DNA of 64,000 nucleotides from Vicia villosa (Eukaryota > Streptophyta > Magnoliopsida > Fabales > Fabaceae), in the NCBI RefSeq assembly GCF_029867415.1, contig NW_026705296.1:1-64000 (forward strand), in the 5' to 3' direction. Position 1 is the stretch's first letter. Each line of letters opens with the position of its first letter. The translations under genes were made by a program, and so were the position numbers. This document shows positions 48,641 through 61,145 of the stretch, piece by piece. Under the pieces are notes generated by a model. That model made no database searches. It was not told the DNA's origin and saw nothing but the letters and a program-made list of their open reading frames with translations.

Positions 48641-49700
48641 TGAAGATAATGGTTACTTTAGATAAGGGGGCATGGAGAGGAGAGTAAAAAAAATTCAGGA
48701 AGTCTAATGCAATTGTGCCTACACTTGAATTCTAGGGCATAAAATTATTCACTTTTATATTTTGACAATATTACACAAGGGTCTTTTATATATGGTAATT
48801 AGATTTTGTATAATACATTTTTTTAATTATTAAAAAATTCAAAATATATATTATGCGTTAGGAAAAATTAGTAAACATCTGTGTTATTGCACGAAATTAT
48901 TATAAATAATATTATTATATAAATGTTAGTAAAATATAAAATATATTATTTTTGATTGATTAAAATTTAACATAAAAATTATTTGGCATAGTTAAATTAA
49001 ATAATATAAGTAATACAAGATTTATTTTTCATCAAATATTTAGACACTTCAAACTATTAAATAACCATAATTATTATAGTTTGGTTATTGTGTAGTGAAC
49101 CAAGTCAAGAACAGATTTTACAATTTTAAAGCGAATTTAATTTTTTATTTAAAATTTAGTTTTGTATTTTTTTTTTATGTATTAGTGATAAATAAATGTT
49201 TATTTCATTTTCTATTTAAAAAATTCAAAAGTTTATCCAATTTTTTATGTATTTATTGATGAAAAATTTGTTGTTCCGTATTTTTTTGTTAAACATTATT
49301 CAATAATAAATATCCGCCTCACACTTTTTTTTTTCACCTTGATGATAACAATTCGGTGTTCAAATAAGTTTTTATCAAATGTGAGAGATATTCTATGTAT
49401 AAGATGTGTATATGTTTTATTGGTACTTTTTAAAGGAGTTCTTTTTTATGGTTTTGAAGAGATTATAATCTTCCAATGTAAGTTTATTGTCTAAATAGAC
49501 TAATTTTTATTTGTTTTGTCATATATGACGGTCCTCCTTCAATCATTTGTTTAAATTATGTGCTTTTTATAGAGATGTATATGTTTATTCTCGAGATCGT
49601 AGAATTTTTCTTAAGTCTATAATTGAAGGTAGGTTGTCTTTTACCTTACCTCACATTTAAAAAAAAAAAGTTGATAAACTTACATATGAAAAAAAAATAG
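48641..49700. other. AT-rich intergenic DNA
   Basis: No gene-like frame. It ends against the tail of the large LINE. Confidence 0.5.
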
Positions 49701-49811
49701 TTTTTTTTTTTTTTGTAAGCAAGTTATATTGATGGGAACAAAAGTTCACAGAACAAGATTACAAAGATAGGGTGCAAAAGCCCCATGGGAAAATTACCCA
49801 CCAATTGAAAC

Positions 49812-52800
49812 CTAGCTTAAGTAAAACAAAGGGTTTTTGTCAAACTCATAAAAATTACAATTGGTATGGGGAATATTCCCAATAAAAGACCATCTCCATA
49901 TGAGAGCTTTACAACTCCACACCACATCCCGAGAATTCCAAACTAAGTTTTTAAAAATCATACCATTCCTACAAAGCCATATACTCCATATAATAGCCAA
50001 CCAAACACAACCCACCTTTCGTTTACTAACTTTCTTAGATCTACAAAAAGATCTCCATTTCCAAAAACTCTCTTTAAAATCCACCTCTTTATAATTAGAT
50101 AAACCAATCCAAGAAGCCATTTCCTTCCAAACATCATCCGCCTTCCGACATGAGAAGAAGAGATGAAGAGGAGACTCTAAATCTTCATCACATAAAACAC
50201 AACTAAGATTAGAGTTAGAAGGTAAAATACCTCGAATCTTTAGCAAAGACTTTATAGGAATCCTATTCTTGAAACATTTCCAACCAAAAGCTTTGACTTT
50301 TAGCGGAATGTCACCCTTCCAAACGAGAGAAATCACAAAGTCATGACGATCAGGTGGACCATACATCACAAACTCTTTCTCCATAATGCTATAGCATGAA
50401 GAAACGGTGAAAGATCCATCAACCGACGAACGCCACACTACGCGGTCTTTCAAACCAACCCCCACCGGACAATGAAGATCCAACAAAGATCTCAAGGAAA
50501 TCACATCGGCCTCCAAATCCGAAGGAACTAAGGGGATCCCCAAATCATTCCATTCCCACACATCACCTCTCCAAGCTCCCATACACGCAACGGAAACATC
50601 CTGTAAAAGAGAAGAAGCAAATAAAGACGGAAATAACAACTTTAAAATACCCTCCTCTAACCAAAGAGAATGCCAAAAGGATGTAGAATAGCCATCACCA
50701 ATCCGAAAAGAAACACCATCCACAAAAAGACCACCCGGCATTTTTCTCTCCAAAGACAAAATATCCGACCACCACACCGATTTCGAATTATAACCATCTA
50801 ACTTACCTCCTTCAATAACCATCCTAATCTTGATGTCCCCATATCGGGCTTTAAGCATCCGATACCAAATGGAATTAGAATCCTCCAAAATTCGCCACTT
50901 CCATTTAGAAAGAAGTGCCAAATTAAATTCTTCTAGTCTTTTTATGCCCAACCCACCTTTTTCCATCGGAGTACAAACATCATCCCAACACACCCAATGA
51001 ACTCTTCGCTTCTCCTCCATTCCCCCCCACAAGAAATTGCTTTGAATACGATTAATCTCCCGAATGACCTTTTTGGGAGCCAAGTAGAAAGAGAGAGTGA
51101 AAATAGGTAAACTACCAAGCACCGATTTCAAAAGAGTTAATCTACCCCCAAAACTAAGCCATCTCCCCTTCCAAGAGTTCAACCGCCTCCTAATATTATC
51201 GACCAAAGGACTCCAAAAACCAACCCTCCTAGGATTAGAACCAATCCGAATCCCTAGGAAAGTAAACACTTTTTCTTCCCTTTTGCAAGAAAGAAAAGAT
51301 GTAGCCACATCAAGAAAACGGGAATTAATATTTATTCCAATGAGCTTACTTTTGTTAAAGTTGATACCGAGACCCGACACCATCTCAAAGGCTCTCAACA
51401 CCGCTTTAATAGCCCACAAGTGCTTCCAACTACCATCTCCTACCAAAATAGTGTCATCCGCAAATTGAAGGATGTCCACAAAACACTTACCATTAACATT
51501 GCAACCAACGAAATCCCCGTTAAGCACCGCCTTATCAACTAATTTTTTGAGACCTTCTACCACTAAAACAAAAAGAAAAGGAGAAAGTGGATCGCCTTGA
51601 CGAAGCCCCCTTTCAACCACAAATTATTTAGTAGGGCTACCATTAACAAGAACGGACATCTTGCTAGAGAAAATTAAAACTTCCATCCACTTCATCCATA
51701 TCTCTCCAAAACCCATCCTTTTTATCATAAATCTAAGAAAATTCCAACTAACCTTATCGTACGCCTTTTCGAAATCCACCTTGAAAAGAAGACAACTTCT
51801 ACCTTCCTTCAAGGAGTAATCCACCAATTCATTCGCAACTAGAACTCCATCAAGCAATTGGCGCCCCGGAACAAAAGCACTTTGACTATTAGAAACCACG
51901 GAATGCAACACCCTTTTAATCCTACCGGCCAACACCTTTGAGATAATTTTGTAAATGCATCCAACCAAACAAATAGGTCTATAGTCGTCCAACCCCAACG
52001 GATTAGAAGACTTAGGAATCAAAGATAAAAACGAAGAAGTAATCGTCCTCGAAAAAGCTCCACCCACGAAAAGAGCCTTAAAACAATTCATAAAGTCATC
52101 CTTTAAAAAAAACCAACAATTCTTCACAAAAAGAAGAGAGAAACCATCCGGCCCCGGGCTTTTCGATCCATCACAACTCCACACCGCCTCCTTAACTTCC
52201 TCCTCGGAGAAAGGACACTCGAGGGAGGAGCTTTCCTCCGAAGACAAAGTGTTAAACTCCACATTATCAAGAACCGGTCTACTAAAATTAGCTTCCTTGA
52301 ACTTACTTTCAAAATGACGCCTCACTTCTTCCTTAACCTCCCCCACTTCATCAATGATACCGCTTGAAGTGATAATAGAACCAATATGGTTCCTCCTCCT
52401 TCTCTCTTTCATAACACTATGAAAATATTTACTATTGGAGTCTCCATCATTAAGCCACTTTAATCTCGATTTTTGAATAAGCATGTTCTCTTTGATTCTA
52501 AGATTCAACCAAAATCTACTACTAGCATTTCTTTTTACGGCTTGAATCTCCTCATCAAAAACATCACTATCATCCGCCTCATTCAACTCTCGCACCCCTT
52601 CCTCCACTTCCAAATCAAACTTTCCAAAAACGGTAGAATTCCACCATTTAAGCCTCTCCTTAATGATACGAAATTTCTCCTTTAAAACAAAATCTCCTCT
52701 ACCACTAATTTTGATAGCCTTCCATTCAAATTCCACAAAGTGCAAAAAATCTTTATAATTAAACCATTCATTATTAAACTTGAAAGGCTTAGGACCCCAA

Positions 52801-53506
52801 TTCTCCTTATCAACAACCAACCACACCGGGCAATGATCCGAGACGTCCCTTTGCCCAATAAGTTGCCCCACCACTCCCCAATTAGAAACAATGTTACTAT
52901 CAACAAGAAAGCGATCCAACCTACTTTTAGTTTTTCCATCCCCGCTAAACCAAGAGTATTTTTTACCTTTGCAAGGAACATCAATCAAACCACAACTATC
53001 GATAAAGTTAGAAAACTCACCCCATTCCGATCTATGAAGATACATAGAACTACCCACTCTTTCACTTCTTTTTTTAATAGCGTTGAAATCGCCTCCAATC
53101 AACCATTCACCATCCCTAAATTTCTGTTTTAAGTCCACCAATTCTTTCCACATACTACGCTTAGCAGACAAAGAACAAGCCGCATAAACATTGACCAAAT
53201 AATAAAACTTATTCTTCCAACTAACCTTAATACCCATGAAGCTAGTCCCACGAAAGCTGACAACGACCGAAACAGTGCTAGCTTTCCATAGAATAATTAT
53301 GCCTCCCGACCTTCCCTCTGATTCCGAGAAAGAGAAATCAACATCCGAATTTCCCCAGAAACTCCTAGCCACATTATCCGACACTGAACTCAATTTAGAT
53401 TCTTGAATAAAAAACACATCCGCTTTGCCTCTTTGAATGATACAACTAATACGTTTCCTCTTGATCCAACTTCCTCCCCCCTAATATTTAAAGATCCAAT
53501 AATCAT
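49812..53506 (-). pseudogene. LINE ORF2: endonuclease, reverse transcriptase, zf-RVT
   Basis: It starts at Met 53506 as MIIGSLNIRG, then shifts frame at a run of six G (minus strand; C run 53476-53481). It then reads IQESKLSS, GGDFNAIKKRSERVG and SDHCPVW, the AP-endonuclease, followed by RT with LIPKS, DYRPICLVGCIYKIISKVLA and FKVDFEKAYDKVSW. A TAA at 51621-51623 falls just before RQGDPLSPFLF and FADD. Reading then continues without lesions through zf-RVT (CVLCDEDLESPLHLFFSC) to the stop at 49812. The total is about 1230 codons. Without suppression of the stop, the polypeptide would lack the catalytic FADD. Confidence 0.9.
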
Positions 53507-55773
53507 AATAAAGGCTTAAATTTTTCCTTCCCTCCAAGAGAACAAATTGCATCGTTGAGTTTACACTCCTCAATTGTGTCTTGGGAACAAACAACAGTGT
53601 CTACCGGAACCACCCCTAAATTAGCTATAGCCTTCCATAATTTATCCCCCGATTTCAAACCGAAATTACAAAGAATTCGTTGGTTGCACCGAATAATGTC
53701 AGAATCAGCCGCACAGAGATCGTTGCTGCCAGCCGCAACACAAACTGACATTGGACCAGTCGAACTTCTCACCACAGTGTCAGCCGCAACACTCCCAGTC
53801 TGCTGCACAAAGCCAGAAGAAATAGGGGATGAACACAGCACCTGCTTACCTCCCTCCACAACATTGCCACCCTTCTTTTTCTTTCCCTTCCTCCTGATTT
53901 TAGTTTTAGATTTAATAGATAAGGAAACAGCTTTGCGTCTCCTAGAGATACCCGAGAGGACAGCAGCATGAGGATTAACAACCTCCACCCAGTCCGCACC
54001 TTGAACCTCCTGCCCTGCCATTCCAATCCTGCCCCTTAAATTCACATTTGCTTCCTTCGCCTCCAAGCCAAACTTAGAAGCAGACTGCTCCTCCAAAGCC
54101 AAAACAGTATCTGCCTTATGCACCCCTGAAGAATTTCCCATCAAAGCAAACTCTATTGCCTTGTCAAAGACGCCTATGCTTTTCATACCAACGTTCACAT
54201 CCTTGATTCGACTCCCTCGTGACCGTAAATCACTGCCAGCAGAACCACCAATTGCACTATCCTGAACATGAGCAGCTTCATGATTACTCACCCCTGCAAC
54301 ACTTTCAGGCGCAACAGAAACAGCAAGACCAGCCTCGACCAGATCCGTTTCAACTATTTTCATTGCCAAAATCGGGGACGATGGCAGTTCACGAGAAACT
54401 GGGAGTTTGCCATCAACCTTACCCTCCAAGTTCCCTTCGGTGCCCAAATCTGCAACAGAATCAGAAAATACTGCAATGCTGTCCGTAGAGGAAGCGGATT
54501 CCTCTCCCACCATCTCATCAGAAAAAGCATTGGACCAACCATCCCCCGGGTCCGTAGAAACAACCGATTTAACAGATTTAAAGTTGTTCGAACCAAACCG
54601 GCTTGATCCTATGACATCCTCCCTAATAAATAGAGAGAAAATCTTGTTGTCAATAGCCACCCGAATCGATTCCGGAATAACAAAAGAGATAGGCACCTTC
54701 ATCATTATTCTTGCTACATCCAAAGAATCTCCTTTCGACGTATGTTCATCGACACAAAGAAAAGTACCCAAAGAATTCGCCACACCCACAAAAAAGTCCG
54801 AACACCACGCCTGGGCCGGAATGCCGTAAAAACGGAGCCAAACCACCCTGCTATCACCAACCACCGAATCATCCCATCTCTTAATCTCACAGAACCAAGA
54901 CTTCCACCAAGATTCACCCTCACCTATAAGGTCTTCAATGTATCCATCCTCCATCTCCTCGAGTAAACAAAGGTCGCTACCCAAAGGTGTAACCTTAATG
55001 GCAAATAACCCTTCCATCTCAAAGTGTGTTTGGATGTTGGAAGCTGATCCCGGAAATAAGACTTTCCCAACATAAGCCTTGCTCAATCTCATCTTATCTT
55101 CTGCCCTGGTGTTGAAACTGAAAAGAGAAACATTCTCCTTCAATGCAGATGCATCTCTCCCCTTTTCAGGACTCACAACCTCCGCGAAACTCCTGTTATC
55201 CCTCCTTGGTTCCCCCCAAACAAACTTGCTTTTCAAGTGCTGCCCAAACCTCTCAACCCCTTTTGTGCCTCCACCCCTTACTCTATCAGGCGCCAAAACG
55301 TTCCGCTGAAAACGAGGAAGGTTAGCGTGAATTTTTCTGCCCGCGATAATGACATTATCCAATCTCACCGCCAACATTCTCTCATCCTCCACCTCTACAA
55401 ATCTAGCGAAGCCAAATCTCTTGCCAACATTATTTTTCCTAGGTGCGATTGAGACCTCTACCACCTTACCAATACAGCCAAACAACTCAAACATATCCTT
55501 AGCCTTTGTGAAGTCAGGGAACTCAGACAAATAAACAGAAGTCACAACCCCTCCCTTCAGCACCTTAGCGTCAAAATTCCTTCCACCGAAAGGGAAAATG
55601 TCCCACCTAGGGATCCATTTGTGAGGATCCTTTTTGTTCCGAACCTCAAACCAACCATTGCCCCTGTTAACAAACCCCATAACCCGCACAGAGAGTAAAG
55701 AAGAGAAGAAATCACACACCAAAGCCACAGACAACAGCGACGACCGAAAACGAAGTGACAAGAAGTCTGACAA
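53503..55773 (-). CDS. LINE ORF1, RRM-containing nucleic-acid-binding protein
   Basis: An open frame of 756 codons without lesions; Met32 (position 55680), in the context VMGFVNRGNG, is a likelier start than the first Met. An RNA-recognition motif spans roughly residues 77-152 with RNP1 KRFGFARF (118-125). A second conserved block with WLRFYGIPAQAW (DUF4283-like) follows near residues 310-330. Further on the protein is Ser/Val-rich and ends in a basic stretch. ORF1 proteins of this sort coat LINE RNA. The stop codon overlaps the ORF2 start. It is transposon, not host, coding sequence. Confidence 0.85.
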   Translation of the reverse strand: MSDFLSLRFRSSLLSVALVCDFFSSLLSVRVMGFVNRGNGWFEVRNKKDPHKWIPRWDIFPFGGRNFDAKVLKGGVVTSVYLSEFPDFTKAKDMFELFGCIGKVVEVSIAPRKNNVGKRFGFARFVEVEDERMLAVRLDNVIIAGRKIHANLPRFQRNVLAPDRVRGGGTKGVERFGQHLKSKFVWGEPRRDNRSFAEVVSPEKGRDASALKENVSLFSFNTRAEDKMRLSKAYVGKVLFPGSASNIQTHFEMEGLFAIKVTPLGSDLCLLEEMEDGYIEDLIGEGESWWKSWFCEIKRWDDSVVGDSRVVWLRFYGIPAQAWCSDFFVGVANSLGTFLCVDEHTSKGDSLDVARIMMKVPISFVIPESIRVAIDNKIFSLFIREDVIGSSRFGSNNFKSVKSVVSTDPGDGWSNAFSDEMVGEESASSTDSIAVFSDSVADLGTEGNLEGKVDGKLPVSRELPSSPILAMKIVETDLVEAGLAVSVAPESVAGVSNHEAAHVQDSAIGGSAGSDLRSRGSRIKDVNVGMKSIGVFDKAIEFALMGNSSGVHKADTVLALEEQSASKFGLEAKEANVNLRGRIGMAGQEVQGADWVEVVNPHAAVLSGISRRRKAVSLSIKSKTKIRRKGKKKKGGNVVEGGKQVLCSSPISSGFVQQTGSVAADTVVRSSTGPMSVCVAAGSNDLCAADSDIIRCNQRILCNFGLKSGDKLWKAIANLGVVPVDTVVCSQDTIEECKLNDAICSLGGKEKFKPLL

Positions 55774-55990
55774 AGAAGAAATCCCAGAAACAAAAAAGCT
55801 CCCAAAGACAAAGGGCCAGCCAGCAAGCCTGAGAATCCCTAAAAAGATTTCAAACCACCACTCCTCAATAAGGTCCCTAAGCCCTAAAGCCAGGAATTTA
55901 AACCAAAATTGAGAAAGAGGGGGAAACCCTTTCAGTGACTTCTACAGGAATACCGGAAGAGAACCGCCCACGACGGTGCAAGCGCTACCG

Positions 55991-56827
55991 GAGCGGTCGA
56001 GCGATCAGGAGCGACATTAATATAATATAGTTTGTTTTCTTTATAGTTTGTTTTAATATAGTTTGTTTTCTTTTATCTTTTAACAATATAATATAAAATA
56101 TTAGTTTTAATTAAATTAAATTTTTAGTGATTAATTTTTTTCAATGTATATTACATGAAAAAATTGTTATAGGTAGTATTCTTTAAAAAATAATTTCTAC
56201 ATTATATTTATTCTCATTTATTTTAAAATATATTAGAAAAACATTGAATTTAACAAATTAATTAGCGACATAGCATTTGTTAAGTGTATGAATTGTAAGT
56301 TTTATTGATTTCTTAAGTGACTTTAAAAAATAACTTTAAGAATTTTAATTAATATAATATAATTACTTCCATGTTTGTTGTTGATAAATAATATTACAAA
56401 AATACTAACCTTAAAATAAAATATAATATTTTCTCTCTCCTTCATAATCACAACTACCCATGAGCCAAATTAAAAAAAGAATTAAAATTTAACTAAATTA
56501 AAAATTTTCTCTTTTCATTAATTGTTCTTAAGAATATGAATTTATGGTTGTTTCATTACAAGAATTTCTCTTAATATAATACTATTAATTGATATTATAA
56601 AATTAATCAATTTAATGTAACATTGAGAAAAAAAATATAAAATACCGTCTAAAAGTTTAACATATAATGATAAGAAATAAAAAGAAAAAGGTATAATGGT
56701 AAATTTAATATCAACTTGTTTTCGAAAATCTATAAGAGATAATAGATAGGAGTTACATTTTCAAATAAAGACTGCAAAAATTGTGATCTAGCTATTCTTT
56801 TTCACTAAAGATCTTAATTTCAATGCT
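55991..56827. other. AT-rich intergenic DNA
   Basis: The phrase atatagtttgttttctttt repeats two to three times at 56024-56080. No gene. Confidence 0.5.
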
Positions 56828-57720
56828 TAGCTCGTGCCAAATTGCAGAAAGGTGAAATTCAAACATCAAGCTGTACATAGTAGTAGAACATGACACATGG
56901 ATCAAGAAATTGTCTTTAAAACTAATTTTATATATGATTGCTAGTTTTCATCTTCTTCTTATCTTCTTTGTTTCCATTACCGCCCACACAAAGTTGGTTT
57001 GAATTTAATTTTAACTTTAGGTAACGTTTAGCTTCAAAACACAGCGATAGAGAGCTGTCGTATATTATATATTTAAAGTTTATCATTGACATTTTTAGGG
57101 CTAAAAAGTGTATCTTTGTCGATCGTTACATAATTAACTATGTCCAAAAGTTCATATGAACCTTTCTATGTTACTTTTTATGTTGGCACATTTGTGTCCA
57201 CCAGTATATTTTTCAAAACAATTAAACTAAGTTCATACGTAAGGAAAAAAATATATGCAAGAAAAAAAAAGTTCATACGTACAATCCACTTAGAAGACGA
57301 TAATTTTATTGTATATCGAGTTTGTGGTTGAATTTTGATTTTCTCATACTTTTTATTAGTTTTCCTTTTAATATTCTTTTGAATTATGTTTTTGTTTTCA
57401 TCGTATCTTATATTTTACATCTTTTTATTCTGTTCTCTCCCTTTCCTAAGCATCTCAAAGTCGCATACATCTTTATCAAACATAAGGTTTATTGGCTCTT
57501 TAAGCACTAAAGAAACATACGTCTTTACGGGGTTGAAATTAGAAGCATTATTACAATTACTTTTTCTCATTGTCGTTGCTGAAGACATTTAAAACATTGA
57601 AGGAATCTTCCTAATAGAAGAGTGGAGACAATAAGCATACGAAACATGAATTAAGTATTATCATTGTGATTTAATTTGGATTAACTTTCTAGAAATTATA
57701 GATCACGATAACATATCAAT
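56828..57720 (+). repeat. Segmental repeat, copy 2
   Basis: Diverged copy of 37690-39120 (see the shared landmarks there), with the 3' block taatagaagagtggagacaa and taagcat at 57617-57640. It contains 60-68 codon open frames with no family resemblance. Confidence 0.7.
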
Positions 57721-57859
57721 AAGATTTTTTAAAAAAATGGTTAGTCGCTATAGTTTTACTCTGTAAAATTTTACTCTTAAAACTATGATTAAATATAGAG
57801 TAGGATGAAGCAAAGTGAAATGAAACTTATTAAAGATTTACGAAATTAATGTTTCAAAA

Positions 57860-58690
57860 TTATAGTAGATACATCGCGTCTCCATTCAAAATTTTAAAAC
57901 ATTGGTACATGAATCACGTCTCTTGAAAAATCCAATATTTCACTCACTTATGGAGGATATGGATCACTCACACTTGCACCGAACAACCTCTCACACAAGT
58001 GTGAGTTTCTTATGTCCTATAACATAATCCAATGCAAGATTTAGTTCCCGCTTTTCTGCAAAGCCGAACCATGGCACTTATATCACTTGGCGGGGAGTAA
58101 GAAAGTCTAGCAACAACAAGACTTATATATTTGGATCACGGGATAGGGAGATACCACATCTTCACCTAAAACCTCAATGTATTAGCTCTATATAGGTATT
58201 CTCTCTTATGAACTCAACATTCCACTCATTTATAATCGATATGAGACTTACCCACTCACACTTGCACTCAACAATTTCCTCCAGAAGTATGAGCCCTCAC
58301 ACACAGGGGCGGAAACAAGGCCCAGCCAGGTTGGGCACCTGCCTAGACTCTGGCCCAAATTTTTTTTGGTGTTGAGGCAAAAAAGGAAGGCAAAAATTGA
58401 AACTCTTAGTTACTGAGGGACCAAAATAAAAAATGAAATTTTAGTCAATCTCATTGTCTAGGTTTTATAATTTTCACGGCTCCGCCACTGCTCATACATC
58501 TTATAATAGGATCCAATATATGATCCAACTCTCGTTCTTCCATCAATTCGAACCATGACTCTGATAGCACTTGTTGTGGAGTCCAGAAAAGTCGAGAGCA
58601 ATAATACAGTCAATATTTTAGAACTACAAAAGAGGGAGACCCCACATCTCCACTCAAAACCTTAAAGCATCAAATATATGGTACGTTGAG
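57860..58690. repeat. Pair of related dispersed-repeat segments
   Basis: Two similar segments share cactcacacttgcac, yaacaayytc, the phrase gaaccatg, agtctagcaacaacaag or agtcgagagcaataat, and ccacatctycacy. The phrase ctctgatagcacttgttgtg near 58560 is typical of legume sequence described next to retroelement primer sites. Probably decayed LTR-derived repeats. A hAT MITE splits the second one. Confidence 0.5.
58304..58490. mobile_element. hAT MITE with 8-bp TSD
   Basis: The ends caggggcgga and tccgccactg are inverted repeats. Target duplications are ctcacaca at 58296-58303 and ctcataca at 58491-58498, with one mismatch. The 187-bp element shares its right end with the larger element at 8040-9464. 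Confidence 0.85.
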
Positions 58691-58894
58691 TTGTTCGCGG
58701 GTCTCTTTATATTTAATAGTGGTTCAGTTCACCCGTCTTCCAATTTGTTGTTTTGAGGAGTTCTTTGAATATTTGGACTCTTTGGTTTTTCTTTTTCTTT
58801 TGGTTTAGTAAATCTTGTACTTGTAAACAGTTTTCCTCATTTGTACTTCTTTGAGCAGCTCTTTTTTTATATATTATATATTTTTCGTTTAAAA

Positions 58895-59820
58895 AAGTAT
58901 ATGATTGCTAGTTTTCATCTCTCTTATACTTTTTCTCATCTTCTTGGCTTCCATTACCGTCCACACAAAATTGGTTTCAACATTGAACTCGAAGTCACAA
59001 AGGTGATCATCATGGCAGCTTCTGTGATTTCTTAGGTGAAGGAAACGCGGAGTATGCAGAGTTTTGTGCTGTTATGATGGCTATCGAGAAAGTCAAGGAG
59101 TTTGGGTGGAATAAACTTTGGTTGGAATCTGATTGTATGCTTGTAGTTAATGCTTTTTCTAATACTAACCTGGTGTCTTGGAATATCAAGTCTCGTTGGC
59201 TTAGATGTTGATCTTACACGTTTACTATTGATTTCATGACCACCCATATTTATAGGGAAGCCAATTTTTATGCCGATTTCTTGGATAGTTTAGGCCTTAA
59301 ATCTAGAATTTTTTCTTGGTTTCCTCATGTTATTAATGACATTGTTAGGGACTTCTTGCTTGACAAGGAGAGTACCCCTAGATTTAGACTTCTTCGTTAA
59401 AGGGGTTTTGGTTTGGTCTCCCCTAGTGATCTTGTACTTTCCTTTTTATTTATTTTTATTGAATTTCTTTTGGTTTAAAAAAAAAAGTCACATTTATTTC
59501 AAAAGACAACTATAGAGAGCTAACGTTTTTCATTTAAATTCATCTTTGACATTTTGTTAGTGGTGCTTAAAAGTGTATCCTTGTCGCTACATGCTCAAGT
59601 ATGTCTAAGAGAAAACCACGTAATAATCTTTTTTTCCTCGTTAATGTGGGAAACGAATCTTTAAAAGTTAATCATTGTATATTAGCAATAAGAACTTTTT
59701 CCTTGTTGATAAAATTGACAATAAGAACCTAATAATAAGAAGAAATGAACTACGCCAAATATATCAATAAAAAATAAAATGTAATCAATAAGACTTGTGA
59801 TCTTAAAATAATGTCCTCAC
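58895..59820 (+). repeat. Segmental repeat, copy 3, split by a LINE
   Basis: 58895-58999 and 59487-59820 are similar in order to copies 1 and 2 (atgattgctagtt, ttaccgtccacacaaaattg; then agagagct, aaaagtgtatccttgtcg, tgataaaattgacaataaga). The LINE insertion at about 59000-59486 separates the halves. Confidence 0.7.
59000..59486 (+). mobile_element. 5'-truncated LINE, RNase H end only
   Basis: The plus strand reads GSFCDFLGEGNAEYAEF, then LWLESDCMLVVNAFSN, one stop, THIYREANFYADF and STPRFRLLR with a stop near 59400. A poly(A) run ends at 59486. gtcaca occurs at 58994-58999 and 59487-59492 as a short target duplication. Its RNase H is related to that of the LINE at 41522. Confidence 0.85.
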
Positions 59821-60810
59821 AATTATACCTTTACCCTAGAAAATATAAATTATCCAAAATACCTTTTATTTTATCATCTTTAATATCAATGTTCTAGGAA
59901 AAAATATTTCAAATTAAAAGTTTATAAAGACAAGATTTGGCATGAATATTCATATGAGAATTTTATTTTTATAAATTTCTTTTAATAAAATAGTTTCATA
60001 GTGATAGATAACATTTGTCAATATAAATTAATTTTTATCTAATAAATCTTGAATATATGATAATATAGAAAAATTTATTTCTAATGACGAATTTTGTCGA
60101 TCATTAAAAGTCAACTTATTTTTCAAAAAAATAATTCTCTTTTAACATTCCATTTATAAAACTTGCAATATATATAGTTAAGCCAAAACTTTCATTTTAA
60201 AAAGATTCAATAAATTTATCAAAAAAAAAAAAAGATTCAATAAAAAATTCATAGTAAATAAAATTGATTTATAACACAAAATTCATCAATAAAATCGATT
60301 TATAATTTATTGTGACAGATTTATGAAAATTCATGCCTGATTTATCAAAATTTTTGCAAAGTAAAATTTCTCGTGTGAATATTCATACTTAATTTTTTTA
60401 ACTTTTAATAATTTAGTATGTCGAAAGTTATATATTTTATATTTAAAAAATTACTTTTAATTTGATAGAGTTCAGAAAAATTTTGTATAGTTTACGTGTT
60501 TGGAAGGGTGTAGGCCCAAATGAGAGCATGAAATCTAATTTTGATTAATGGAGATAAAATGAACTTTAAAGTTGCAATTTGCCATAATCCGTTGTTACAA
60601 TTAGGGTCCTTATATCTCTCTGACAATAGAATGGAAGAATCTACTATTCTACTTTAGACTTTTACATCTAAGCCCAATTCTACAATTTTAAAATCTCCCT
60701 TTTAATTTTTTGAATTAAATATATTTATAGCCCATTTTAATATATGAAATTTCGTTTTTAGTCACTAATTTTTTTTATATATATTAGTCTCCCTAAAGTT
60801 TATGTCACAT
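59821..60810. other. AT-rich intergenic DNA
   Basis: No gene. 60572-60600 resembles 43795-43830, suggesting the segmental similarity extends outward from copies 1 and 3. Confidence 0.45.
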
Positions 60811-60812
60811 AA

Positions 60813-61145
60813 GATGAAGAAGATGAAGATTCATAAATAAACTTCATAATCTGCCACTAAAATCGTCAAAGAAGATGAATATTCATAGGTGAATCCAGAC
60901 TGTGTCAAAAAACAATCGCAGAAAATAAAAATTCATAGTAAAATTAGAATCTATCACTAAAATTATTGCAGAAGATGAATATTCATAGGTAATCCAAGAA
61001 CCTGTCACTAAAATATTCGCTAAATATGAATATACTCATAACAAAATCTATAATTTGTCACTAATACTATCGCAGAAGATGAATATTCATAGCTTAACTT
61101 AGAATCTGTCATTGAAACGGTTAGAAAAGTGAATGTTCAATAAAG
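60813..61145 (+). repeat. ~51-bp minisatellite, six to seven copies
   Basis: A unit with gcagaagatgaatattcata, a variable middle and aatctgtcactaaaatnatc recurs at about 60820, 60872, 60922, 60972, 61024, 61077 and 61125. Copies differ by substitutions and small indels. Confidence 0.8.

Larger units (their letters stand above)
49701..55990 (-). mobile_element. Nearly full-length LINE (L1-type), two ORFs
   Basis: About 6.3 kb on the minus strand. The tail is the T run at 49701-49714. ORF2 (endonuclease, RT, zf-RVT) spans 53506-49812, ORF1 (RRM protein) spans 55773-53503, and a GC-richer 5' leader runs to about 55990. ORF1 stop and ORF2 start overlap as ATGA at 53506-53503. Only two coding lesions are evident, a frameshift near 53476-53481 and a TAA at 51621-51623. 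Target duplications were not resolved. Being untruncated, it is of a kind that could have been an active source element. Confidence 0.88.

Noticed and set aside
53555..55912. Plus-strand open frames of 60-140 codons opposite the LINE
   Set aside because: They are shadows of the long minus-strand ORF1 and show no family resemblance.
49680..56090. Target duplication for the large LINE using the shared atagttt at both ends
   Set aside because: The shared word is only a few AT-rich bases and overlaps the tail, so it is no better than chance.
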